Positions 27,594-33,349 of a stretch of DNA of 34,074 nucleotides are shown in pieces; positions within the stretch are counted from its first letter, which is position 1; each line of letters starts with the position of its first letter. The stretch is from an uncultured Senegalimassilia sp. (GTDB lineage: Bacteria; Actinomycetota; Coriobacteriia; Coriobacteriales; Eggerthellaceae), in NCBI RefSeq assembly GCF_934630535.1, contig NZ_CAKTVU010000019.1:1-34074 (forward strand). The letters are read 5' to 3'. The translations under genes and the position numbers were made by a program. The notes under the pieces are model-generated. The model was not told the DNA's origin and made no database searches. It saw nothing but the letters and a program-made list of their open reading frames with translations.

Positions 27594-27766
27594 GTGCGCT
27601 TGCTGCCTGCGGAAACGCGGGTCGGTGGGTGCGCGGAAGCATTGCGGCTGCAGCAGGCACACGATTGAGCCGGCGAAGGCTAGCGTGGCGAAGCCATGCC
27701 CTTTTGCGGTCCCAGCTTCCTTGCATGCACATTCTCTTGGGGCTGGCGCGCGCTGGAAAGTGCAGC

Positions 27767-28294
27767 ATGACCAGCATCAACGATAAATGGTACGTCGGCC
27801 AGGTGCTTGCAGGCAAAGAAGCGTCCTCACTTTCGCAATGCCGCAAGCTTATCGACCCGTCCATTTTGCACGAGTCGTTCGTGCCCGAATTCGAAACCAT
27901 GTGGAAAAGCAGCGCCGGCTGGCGTCCCGAGCGCCGGCTGCTGTTTCCGGGCTACTTGTTCTTCGTGACCGACAACATCGAGGCGCTGGCCGCCGGGTTG
28001 ACGAACGTGCCGAACCGCGTGCGCATCTTAGGCGACGAGGAGAACTCGTTCATGGCGCTTTCCGATGCCGAGCGCGACTGGTTCCTGGCGTTCATCGACC
28101 AGGACCGCGTGGTGCGCATGAGCGAAGGCGTCATCGAAAACGACCAGGTCAGAATCACGAAAGGCCCGCTGATGGGCAAGGAAGCGCGCATACGGAAAGT
28201 CGACCGCCACAAGCGTTGCGCATTCGTGGAAGTGGACATGTTCGGCCGCAAAACCACCGCCCGCGTCGGCCTGGAGATCGTACGCAAGATGTAG
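27767..28294 (+). CDS. loaP: LoaP-type NusG paralogue (transcription antiterminator)
   Basis: A 175-residue NusG-family protein. The NGN domain begins 'KWYVGQVLAGKEASSLSQC' (7-25) and contains 'ERRLLFPGYLFFVTDN'. The C-terminal KOW domain has 'DQVRITKGPLMGKEARIRKV' (about 123-142). It is a specialised paralogue rather than the housekeeping NusG: it is not next to secE or ribosomal genes and lies in an accessory region. LoaP proteins ride with RNA polymerase and let it pass terminators in long exopolysaccharide, natural-product or surface operons. ATG 27767 fits the NGN start; the frame is open upstream but with low-quality sequence. The gene is followed by a strong terminator. Confidence 0.85.
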   Translation: MTSINDKWYVGQVLAGKEASSLSQCRKLIDPSILHESFVPEFETMWKSSAGWRPERRLLFPGYLFFVTDNIEALAAGLTNVPNRVRILGDEENSFMALSDAERDWFLAFIDQDRVVRMSEGVIENDQVRITKGPLMGKEARIRKVDRHKRCAFVEVDMFGRKTTARVGLEIVRKM

Positions 28295-28323
28295 CCTCAA
28301 GCGCTCCACATGCAGCCAGATAC

Positions 28324-28363
28324 AGAACGCCCGCAGGTTATTCGCCTGCGGGCGTTCTACTTT
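28324..28363 (+). terminator. Terminator after the loaP-like gene
   Basis: AGAACGCCCGCAGG (28324-28337) pairs exactly with CCTGCGGGCGTTCT (28345-28358) around a 7-base loop, followed by ACTTTC. Confidence 0.8.
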
Positions 28364-28409
28364 CGGGGGCGGGGCGGCGCCCCAATTCCTGAAATTATGT
28401 GAGCCTTTG

Positions 28410-28437
28410 TTTACAAATTTCGCGGCTGTGCGATAAT
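28410..28437 (+). promoter_or_regulatory. Promoter of the Crp/Fnr gene
   Basis: TTTACA (28410-28415), a 16-base spacer and GATAAT (28432-28437). The start is near 28444. The small palindrome TTTGTTTACAAA (28406-28417) overlaps the -35. Confidence 0.6.
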
Positions 28438-28459
28438 TAGTTAGTAATAGTAAACATTT

Positions 28460-28475
28460 GGTAGCATTTGTTACC
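28460..28475 (+). promoter_or_regulatory. Crp-type operator in the leader of the Crp/Fnr gene
   Basis: GGTAGCATTTGTTACC is a near-palindrome with one of three related sites in this window. It lies about 16-31 bases after the predicted transcription start and just before AGGAGG, a position that suggests negative autoregulation. A related half (AAACATTTG) stands directly upstream. Confidence 0.6.
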
Positions 28476-28497
28476 GAAGCAGGAGGCAGGCGCGCGC

Positions 28498-29148
28498 ATG
28501 GGAATCAGGTTGGAAGACATTCGTCCGCTGAAAGCGTCGCCGGTGTTTCGCGGCATTTCCCAAAAGGACCGTTTCGAACTGCTGAAAGAGATAGACGCTC
28601 GCATCGTGGAACTTGGCGAAGGCCAGCTGCTGCGCCGCGCGGGCGACAAGCTGGACTTCTACCCGGTGGTCATCGAGGGTAGCGTGCTTGCTACCATGCC
28701 GCAAGGCGGGCAGGACCGCCCGGTGGCGCAGTTCGGCCCGGGTGAGTCCTTTGCCGAAGCGGTGCCGGCCACGCTGAAGCACACGCCCGTGAACATCTGC
28801 GCGCAAGAGCCCACGCGCATCCTGTGCATCCCCGCCAAGCAGCTGGAGGCATGCACGAATCCGCACGCGTTTTTGGTGCGCGAGAACCTGTCGGCGGAGA
28901 TGTCGAAGAAGATCGGCGTGCTGACGAAAACTCTGTCGGTGGTGGGCGAGCCGCGCCTGTCCGACCGCATCCTGGCGTACCTGCGCACGCTTCCCGCTGA
29001 CGCCGACGGCCGCGTTGAAATCCCCGTGAACCGTCAAGAATGGGCGTCCTACCTGCGCGTTGCCGACAAGTCGCTCATCCGCGAGCTGCGCGCCATGCAA
29101 AACGACGGCCTGCTAGAAGTAGACGGCCGCCACATCCGCGTGCTGTAA
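28498..29148 (+). CDS. Crp/Fnr-family transcriptional regulator (intact copy)
   Basis: A 216-residue regulator. Residues about 12-120 form the cyclic-nucleotide-binding-like sensor ('PVFRGISQKDRFELL', 'GDKLDFYPVVIEGSV', 'AQFGPGESFAEA'). A dimer helix follows ('LVRENLSAEMSKKIGVL'), then a winged helix ('VNRQEWASYLRVADKSLIRE', about 177-196, and LEVDGRHIRVL). It has no Fnr-type N-terminal cysteine cluster, and the canonical cAMP-binding RxS is not evident. ATG 28498 follows AGGAGG by 11 bases. A second copy lacking the N-terminal 66 residues lies at 31637-32176, and three shared operators suggest a local regulon. Confidence 0.88.
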   Translation: MGIRLEDIRPLKASPVFRGISQKDRFELLKEIDARIVELGEGQLLRRAGDKLDFYPVVIEGSVLATMPQGGQDRPVAQFGPGESFAEAVPATLKHTPVNICAQEPTRILCIPAKQLEACTNPHAFLVRENLSAEMSKKIGVLTKTLSVVGEPRLSDRILAYLRTLPADADGRVEIPVNRQEWASYLRVADKSLIRELRAMQNDGLLEVDGRHIRVL

Positions 29149-29172
29149 GCGGTGGGGCTTGCGTTTCTTTAG

Positions 29173-29436
29173 CTATGGCCGCTTTGCCCTTTCCGACGGA
29201 TATTTGACCACAATCGCTATGACCTTCCCGTTGCGAACCGGTTCATGCCCAAGTTCGCCTCCCGGGACGACTTCGTTGGCGATAAGGTGGTCGGTGATCG
29301 TCTCGAACAGCCAATCTGCTGCCGACTCTGCGGCCTCTTCCAGCGTGGCGCCGAATGTACCTCCGCTCATGTCGCAGGGAACGGCAAGCATATAGTCGTC
29401 TGAGCTATAGAATTCAAACTCGCGTACGTAAATCAT
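29173..29436 (-). CDS. HicB-like antitoxin without a visible HicA
   Basis: An 87-residue protein from the ATG at 29436, which has AGAAGG 5 bases upstream. The N-terminal 'MIYVREFEFYSSDDYMLAVP' and 'GGTFGATLEEAAESAADWL' give the HicB-type partial RNase H fold. HicB proteins neutralise the HicA mRNA interferase, but no HicA gene is seen next to it. An in-frame ATG at 29562 (GAGGGG upstream) would add 42 residues; either start is possible. A TACAAT box on the minus strand (29636-29641) could drive it. It converges with the Crp gene with only 24 bases between. Confidence 0.68.
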   Translation of the reverse strand: MIYVREFEFYSSDDYMLAVPCDMSGGTFGATLEEAAESAADWLFETITDHLIANEVVPGGELGHEPVRNGKVIAIVVKYPSERAKRP

Positions 29437-29708
29437 GTGCCTTCTTTCTGCCTTCGGCCTCTTATCGTAGGTCTGACCTGTATCGTCCTTTCGGACGCGC
29501 CTTGCGTGCGTGGAAAGCCATGACTCGATATGCGCTCGGTCGATCTTCGGTGCATCCGGCATAGGCAACCCCTCATGAAAATAATTGAGCCTCGGCGACT
29601 CGCATCAGCGGTCGTACCGGGGCTAAATGCGGTGCATTGTACCATATTTTGATTTGTGAAGGTCCCTGCACGGCATTTAGACGGCGAACATCTCCTGCAA
29701 CATATATC

Positions 29709-29751
29709 ATATCAAACAAACGTTCGATATACAAGAACAAATGTTTGATAT
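29709..29751. promoter_or_regulatory. Two-tier dyad element, copy 1
   Basis: Arms ATATCAAACA/TGTTTGATAT (29709-29718, 29742-29751) and inner GTTC/GAAC share one centre at 29730. Its core matches a second copy at 32223-32257 at 30 of 35 bases. It lies about 72 bases upstream of the predicted RNA start at 29802, a position suited to an activator. It contains AACAAATGTT, related to the Crp-type operator core. Confidence 0.65.
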
Positions 29752-29789
29752 TTAGTTCGAATCATGTCATGAAAATCTGATTAACCGGG

Positions 29790-29795
29790 TACAAT
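29790..29795 (+). promoter_or_regulatory. -10 box of the RNA-Abi transcript
   Basis: TACAAT in CCGGGTACAATAATCG; start predicted near 29802. The -35 region (TCATGA) is poor, consistent with activator dependence. Confidence 0.5.
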
Positions 29796-29801
29796 AATCG
29801 A

Positions 29802-30026
29802 CCGAGAATAATCAAAGCCCTTTTGCCGAAACCGTCCGCCGTCCTTCCTCCCGGTCGGCTTGATGGCCGTCAGCCCGCGAGGGCTGGAAGGTCGGGGCGA
29901 AGGTGGGGAATGGACAGATCGGCCCGTTTCGGGCTATCGCCCCAAACGCTATTGACTTAATGGGCGGGATGCCGCAAAATGAGCAAAGCGATTAGGTTCC
30001 AGATACTCGCGAGGACTGGAATCGGG
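29802..30026 (+). ncRNA. Structured non-coding RNA upstream of the Abi gene (abiF-like RNA candidate)
   Basis: About 225 nt with no ORF and dense base-pairing potential. CAGCCC-GCGA-GGGCTG (29871-29886) is a GNRA-capped hairpin. GGGGCGA (29894-29900) pairs with TCGCCCC (29937-29943) and encloses GCCCG-TTT-CGGGC. GCGG-GATG-CCGC lies near 29963-29975. GGTTCCAG (29995-30002) pairs with CTGGAATC (30016-30023). It has its own -10 box and a terminator right after it. Structured RNAs are known upstream of Abi_2/AbiF genes, where they are thought to act as the RNA antitoxin or guide partner of the HEPN protein; here that role is inferred. Confidence 0.6.
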
Positions 30027-30058
30027 GGGAGGACCTTCGGGCCCTCCCTTTCATTTTT
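30027..30058 (+). terminator. UUCG-capped intrinsic terminator between RNA and Abi gene
   Basis: GGGAGG (30027-30032) pairs with CCTCCC (30043-30048), with an inner CC/GG pair closing a UUCG tetraloop (30036-30039), followed by TTTCATTTTTCT. It would end the RNA and leave only readthrough transcripts to encode the Abi protein. Confidence 0.8.
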
Positions 30059-30070
30059 CTAGGAGGGCCC
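30039..30070 (+). promoter_or_regulatory. Alternative hairpin hiding the Abi ribosome binding site
   Basis: GGGCCCTCC (30039-30047, the 3' arm of the terminator) is exactly complementary to GGAGGGCCC (30062-30070), which contains the Abi Shine-Dalgarno sequence AGGAGGG. The terminator and the RBS-masking hairpin cannot form together. Confidence 0.6.
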
Positions 30071-30072
30071 CC

Positions 30073-31008
30073 TTGGCCAAGGATTTCCTCACATACGGCC
30101 AGCAGGTTGACAAGCTCGTCAACGAAAAGGGGCTCGCCGTGCCCGACCGCGGCTATGCGATAGAGACGCTGAAGCGCACGAGCTACTTCGCCCTCGTGAA
30201 CGGCTACAAGCAGCCCCTCAGGGATCCGATGACCCGCAGGTACAAGCCCGGCACCGAGTTCTCCGACATCGTCGCCCTGTTCGAATTCGACGCCCGCCTC
30301 CGTGGGCTGTTCATGGAGGCCATCGTCCGGGTCGAGCGCAAGCTGCGCAGCTCAATCTCGTACGCGTTCTGCTCGAGGGAGGGCAGCGCGCAGGAGCGCT
30401 ACCTTGACCCGGCCAGCTACAGCGACGCGCGGAAGCACCGCGGCGGCGTGGCGCGCCTCGTGAAGATCATGGAGGGAATCGCCGTGCGAAACGACGAGTA
30501 TCCCTATATAGTCCACCAGCGAAGCAAATACGGCAACGTCCCGCTCTGGGCCGTCGTGAACGCCATGACGTTCGGCCAGACGTCGAGGATGTACGCCTAC
30601 CTTAGGCATCCCATGCGGGCGGACGTGGCCAAGCAGTACGAGCACGTCAACGAGAGGGAGCTCGGCCAGCACTTGAAGGTGCTGGTGCTCTACCGAAACT
30701 GCTGCGCGCACGGCGAGAGACTCTTCTCGCACAAAGTCTACTCCGACGTCCCCGACACGCCCCTCCATGCTAAGCTGGGCATTCCCAAGAACGGCGAGCA
30801 GTACGCGATGGGCAAGCGCGACCTGTTCGGCGCGGTCATCAGCCTGCGTTACCTGCTGCCCCCGGACCAGTTCCTGCCCTTCAGGCGCCAGCTCGCGCGG
30901 CTCGTCGACGGGTTCGCGCGCGATTGCGCGGCGATCGAGGCCGACGAGCTCCTGGACCTCATGGGTTTCCCGAAGAATTGGGCCGACCTGACGCGCTACG
31001 GGCTCTGA
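30073..31008 (+). CDS. Abi_2 (AbiD/AbiF-type) HEPN abortive-infection protein
   Basis: A 311-residue soluble protein of the Abi_2 family. The N-terminal 'LKRTSYFALVNGYKQPL' (33-49) is the family signature. The HEPN ribonuclease motif is R208-N-C-C-A-H213 within YRNCCAHGERLF. A TTG start follows AGGAGGG by 6 bases. HEPN proteins of this family cut RNA and cause growth arrest on phage infection; the related AbiF proteins work with an upstream non-coding RNA and are proposed relatives of Cas13. Here a structured RNA and terminator stand directly upstream. AGG and AGA codons are frequent, unlike the housekeeping genes, suggesting horizontal transfer. Family confidence is high; activity is inferred. 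Confidence 0.88.
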   Translation: MAKDFLTYGQQVDKLVNEKGLAVPDRGYAIETLKRTSYFALVNGYKQPLRDPMTRRYKPGTEFSDIVALFEFDARLRGLFMEAIVRVERKLRSSISYAFCSREGSAQERYLDPASYSDARKHRGGVARLVKIMEGIAVRNDEYPYIVHQRSKYGNVPLWAVVNAMTFGQTSRMYAYLRHPMRADVAKQYEHVNERELGQHLKVLVLYRNCCAHGERLFSHKVYSDVPDTPLHAKLGIPKNGEQYAMGKRDLFGAVISLRYLLPPDQFLPFRRQLARLVDGFARDCAAIEADELLDLMGFPKNWADLTRYGL

Positions 31009-31067
31009 TCGTCGCGAATCAGCCCGTTGCGGGTGCTGCCTTGCATCGATTTGCGCAGTGGTAATGA

Positions 31068-31322
31068 CTATATTGGCCGTGGTCGACCGATATCAACGCA
31101 GATGGCGTCGGCTTCCAGCCCCGAATCGTCGCGGTAGTAGCGCACCGGCACGTCGTCAAGCAGGTCGAGCGTGCGCGCGTACGCCGAAAGGTCGCGCATG
31201 CAAAGGTTCTCGAACACCAGGCTGAACGTTTGCCAATCGTTCAGGAACGCCTCGGGCGACATGCCCAGCAGCGCCGTGGCTAGGCTGGGATTTTCCTGTC
31301 GGTTGGACTCGGATTTTCCCAT
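31068..31322 (-). pseudogene. Fragment of a DUF4143 AAA-type ATPase
   Basis: Translation gives GMSPEAFLNDWQTFSLVFEN and then LCMRDLSAYARTL...YYRDDSGLEADAI, which matches the C-terminal DUF4143 domain of the AAA plus DUF4143 ATPase family (usual pattern FExLCxRDLxxYA...YYRDxxGxEVDxI). The ATPase domain and the usual end ('xxxEIKLG') are missing. The N-terminal part comes from the short-repeat region at 31288-31365. It is a dead remnant; it may have been lost when neighbouring DNA was inserted or deleted. Confidence 0.6.
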
Positions 31323-31365
31323 TGGCGTAATTCGGATTTTCCGTTGCTTAGGGTTCGGAAAATCC
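31288..31365. repeat. Four GGATTTTCC elements at exact 23-bp spacing
   Basis: GGATTTTCC occurs at 31288-31296, 31311-31319 and 31334-31342, and as its complement GGAAAATCC at 31357-31365. Start-to-start spacing is 23 bases each time, and each of the last three is preceded by TC. The array sits between two gene fragments on opposite strands. The spacing puts sites on one face of the helix, as in iteron or regulatory arrays. Confidence 0.75.
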
Positions 31366-31507
31366 GGAACAGCTTGCTGTCGAAGGTGCCGTGGCGCTTA
31401 TGGACAGCGAGCGCGCGGCTGTGGCGGGCGTCGTGCCGGAGGCGGAACTCGCCGCTTTGCCGTCGTCCCGCATCGAATTTCGCGAGCGATGGCGTTTTAC
31501 CCCTTGA
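31352..31507 (+). pseudogene. 3' fragment of an unrecognised gene
   Basis: An open frame from 31352 to the TGA at 31507 encodes amphipathic, protein-like sequence (ALMDSERAAVAGVVPEAEL and 'SSRIEFRERWRFTP') with the GC-rich codon bias of this genome. There is no start codon with a ribosome site. Its stop lies in the first bases of the duplicated promoter region, so it looks like the end of a gene cut off on its 5' side. Confidence 0.35.
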
Positions 31508-31516
31508 CCTGGGGAA

Positions 31517-31532
31517 AGTGACATTTGTTACC
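31517..31532 (+). promoter_or_regulatory. Crp-type operator, copy A
   Basis: AGTGACATTTGTTACC, centred at 31524.5, about 91.5 bases before the predicted start at 31616. It matches the operators at 28460 and 32310. A half-site GGTAACC (31590-31596) lies in the promoter spacer. Confidence 0.6.
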
Positions 31533-31579
31533 TTTGTGCAAGATTTTGGCGAAAAAGGAAGCGATGTCGAACTTTTTTC

Positions 31580-31609
31580 TTGTGTTTTGGGTAACCCTCG
31601 GCATACAAT
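31580..31609 (+). promoter_or_regulatory. Promoter A
   Basis: TTGTGT (31580-31585), an 18-base spacer and TACAAT (31604-31609). Drives the truncated Crp copy; the same layout recurs in promoter B. Confidence 0.65.
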
Positions 31610-31636
31610 AAGCCCTGTCGAATCAGTTATCCGTGT

Positions 31637-32176
31637 GTGACATGCCTGATGAAACACCCTGTTAACCTGGGAAAACGGCATCGTCTCGCGGGGCATTCTG
31701 TTTCGGGCATCGTGCAAGCAAGCATGCCGCAAGGTGGGCAAGACCGCCCGGTGGCGCAGTTCGGCTCGGGCGAGTCGTTTGCCGAGGCCGTGGCGGCGAC
31801 GCTTAAGCATACGCCGGTGAATATTCGCGCGCTTGAGTCCACGAGCATATTGTGCATCCCCGCAAAGCAACTCGAATCGTGCACGAGCCCGCATGCGTTT
31901 CTGCTGCGCGAAAACCTGTCGACCGAAATGTCGAAGAAGATAGGCGTGCTTACGCAAACGCTCTCCGTGGTGGGCGAGCCGCGTCTTTCCGACCGCATCA
32001 TGGCGTATTTGCGCACGCTACCCCAGGACGCGGACGGTCGCGTAGAGGTTCCCATGAATCGCCAGGAATGGGCCACGTATCTGCGTGCCGCCGACAAATC
32101 GCTCATTCGCGAACTAAGCACCCTGCAAAAAGAAGGCATCCTAGAAGTAGATGGCCGCTTCATTCGCGTGCTATAG
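31637..32176 (+). pseudogene. N-terminally truncated Crp/Fnr paralogue
   Basis: From the Met at 31724 the 150-residue C-terminal part is collinear with the intact Crp/Fnr protein; I count about 126 identical residues. It keeps the end of the sensor domain, the dimer helix ('LLRENLSTEMSKKIGVL') and the winged helix ('MNRQEWATYLRAADKSLIRE'). The first 66 residues of the intact protein are absent. They are replaced by 29 residues read from promoter-A DNA (GTG 31637 or ATG 31649 as start), and no ribosome site is evident. The reading frame of the retained part is undamaged, so it may be a decayed copy or a short DNA-binding regulator lacking its sensor. Confidence 0.7.
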
Positions 32177-32222
32177 GTAGTAGCCCCTCGGCTAGGGGGA
32201 CGCCAAGCGCGATCTGTATCAC

Positions 32223-32257
32223 CAAACATCCGTTCGGAACACAAGAACAAATGTTTG
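32223..32257. promoter_or_regulatory. Dyad element, copy 2
   Basis: CAAACA (32223-32228) and TGTTTG (32252-32257), with inner GTTC/GAAC, centred at 32240. It matches copy 1 (29713-29747) at 30 of 35 bases. It lies 47 bases after the truncated Crp gene and about 78 bases upstream of operator B. Confidence 0.6.
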
Positions 32258-32309
32258 TGAATCTTTACGAGTTGACGTGTTCGCCGACCGACATACCCCT
32301 CTGACCTGG

Positions 32310-32325
32310 GGTGACATATGTTACC
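32310..32325 (+). promoter_or_regulatory. Crp-type operator, copy B
   Basis: GGTGACATATGTTACC, extended to GGGTGACATATGTTACCC, a palindrome with one mismatched pair. The centre at 32317.5 is about 91.5 bases before the predicted start at 32409. A half-site GGTAACC (32383-32389) lies in the spacer. Confidence 0.65.
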
Positions 32326-32372
32326 CTTGGAGAAGATTTTGTCGAAAAAGGAACCCATTTCGAACTTTTTTC

Positions 32373-32402
32373 TTGTAATTTCGGTAACCCCAGGCTTACA
32401 AT
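32373..32402 (+). promoter_or_regulatory. Promoter B of the surface-protein genes
   Basis: TTGTAA (32373-32378), an 18-base spacer and TACAAT (32397-32402), with the same spacing as promoter A. Start near 32409. Confidence 0.65.
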
Positions 32403-32408
32403 AGCAGC

Positions 32409-32677
32409 CGTCAAGCCAGTTACCCGCGTGTTACTTGCCGGCTGGAGCGCCCTTTCAACCAGGGCGAACACCGAGCTCGCGCGGGCAAGCGCACAATCCC
32501 TGCAACAACCCAATCCCTCACGCAACGCGGGCGCGCGTCTGTCTTGTCGTACCCAGATTCCACATGGCGGGGCCTTTCCGGTCCGTCGCGGGATGCCTTG
32601 GGAGCCGAGGATGCGGCATCGGCGCTCAAGGTTGCGCCACCAAATATAAACAAGCCGCAAAGAAAGGGTGATTCGCT
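32409..32677 (+). promoter_or_regulatory. Long untranslated leader of the Tat-protein gene
   Basis: About 270 nt with no convincing ORF. A small hairpin CGCCCT-TTCAACC-AGGGCG lies at 32448-32466, and a larger imperfect one (CTTGGGAGCCG with CGGCGCTCAAG) near 32597-32631. Leaders of LoaP-controlled operons carry an RNA hairpin recognised by LoaP, so this leader is a candidate target; that is inference. Confidence 0.4.
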
Positions 32678-33268
32678 ATGAACACCGAAATGATTTACAC
32701 GCGTCGAGGTTTCGTCAAGATGGCCGCCGGCACCGTTGCCGCCGCCGCACTGGTTGCCGCCGGTGCCGAGTCGATCGACTTCAGCAAGGCGTTTGCGGCA
32801 ACGTCGCTGGACGGACTGGATAAGTCGAAGACTTACACGATCACCGCAAACCTTTACGTGCCGGCTGAATTGAACGCGGTTATCCATATGGATGCGTATC
32901 TGACCAATTTGACCACTCCTACGTTGTTTGGCGCTCGTCCGACTACTCCCGTGACGGACAATGCGGTGCTGTCTTTCGATGCTGACAAGAAGCCGGTCAT
33001 CACGATTAATCAGCTCAACAATACCTTTGGCCTGTACTATATCGACCCCGCTTCAAGCAACGGTGGTGCGACGGTGACGCAGCAGGGCGAATACCTTTGG
33101 AACAAGGGCGGGCATGTAAATCGCATTCAGCCGATTGGGTTCACCATCAACGATGTCTCGCTCGAGAATTACGAGTTTGGCGCAAAAGAATATGCCGACT
33201 TCTCTTTGGCGCGTGGAGACAAGGAATGGAAGGTCACGCTGATTATCGATTGGGACTCCATCAAATAA
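32678..33268 (+). CDS. Tat-exported surface protein
   Basis: A 196-residue protein with a twin-arginine signal: TRRGFVKMAAGTVAAAALVA (residues 8-27), where RRGFVK is the Tat motif, and a likely cleavage after KAFA (about residue 47). The mature part is a small beta-rich domain ('SKTYTITANLYVPAELNAVI', 'TPVTDNAVLSFDADKKPVIT', 'FTINDVSLENYEFG', 'WKVTLIIDWDSIK'). It loosely recalls NEAT-like surface domains, which bind heme, but the key heme residues cannot be confirmed. AT-richer codons than the housekeeping genes. It is expressed from promoter B and followed by a terminator, then the repeat-built surface protein. Confidence 0.75.
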   Translation: MNTEMIYTRRGFVKMAAGTVAAAALVAAGAESIDFSKAFAATSLDGLDKSKTYTITANLYVPAELNAVIHMDAYLTNLTTPTLFGARPTTPVTDNAVLSFDADKKPVITINQLNNTFGLYYIDPASSNGGATVTQQGEYLWNKGGHVNRIQPIGFTINDVSLENYEFGAKEYADFSLARGDKEWKVTLIIDWDSIK

Positions 33269-33288
33269 TTAGCGACGTTTAGCAGACT

Positions 33289-33325
33289 GGGCAACACTTC
33301 TGTATTGGAAGCGTTGCCCTTGTTT
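33289..33325 (+). terminator. Terminator between the Tat protein and the surface-repeat protein
   Basis: GGGCAACACTTC (33289-33300) pairs with GAAGCGTTGCCC (33308-33319) at 11 of 12 positions around a 7-base loop, followed by TTGTTT. I see no separate promoter between it and the next start, so readthrough (perhaps LoaP-dependent) would be needed. Confidence 0.75.
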
Positions 33326-33349
33326 GCGATTAAGAGAAAGGAGGGTAGA

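Larger units (their letters stand above)
31504..31640. repeat. Duplicated promoter region, copy A (copy B at 32299-32434)
   Basis: Both copies share, in order, TGACCTGGGG, the operator TGACATWTGTTACC, GATTTTG/CGAAAAAGGAA, TCGAACTTTTTTCTTGT, GGTAACCC, TACAATA and a trailing CAGTTAnCCG. Copy A precedes the truncated Crp gene; copy B precedes the Tat-protein gene. The order and the spacings of the main elements are kept. Confidence 0.85.

Noticed and set aside
29437..29700. A HicA toxin gene upstream of the HicB-like gene
   Set aside because: No frame shows the HicA double-stranded RNA-binding pattern; the 42 in-frame residues upstream do not resemble it.
31288..31365. Short CRISPR-like array
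   Set aside because: Nine-base elements at 23-bp spacing are far too short, and one is inverted.
29700..32260. Insertion sequence carrying the Abi gene
   Set aside because: No transposase or terminal inverted repeats with target duplications were found; the flanking dyads are symmetric sites, so they are reported only as possible recombination or regulatory sites.
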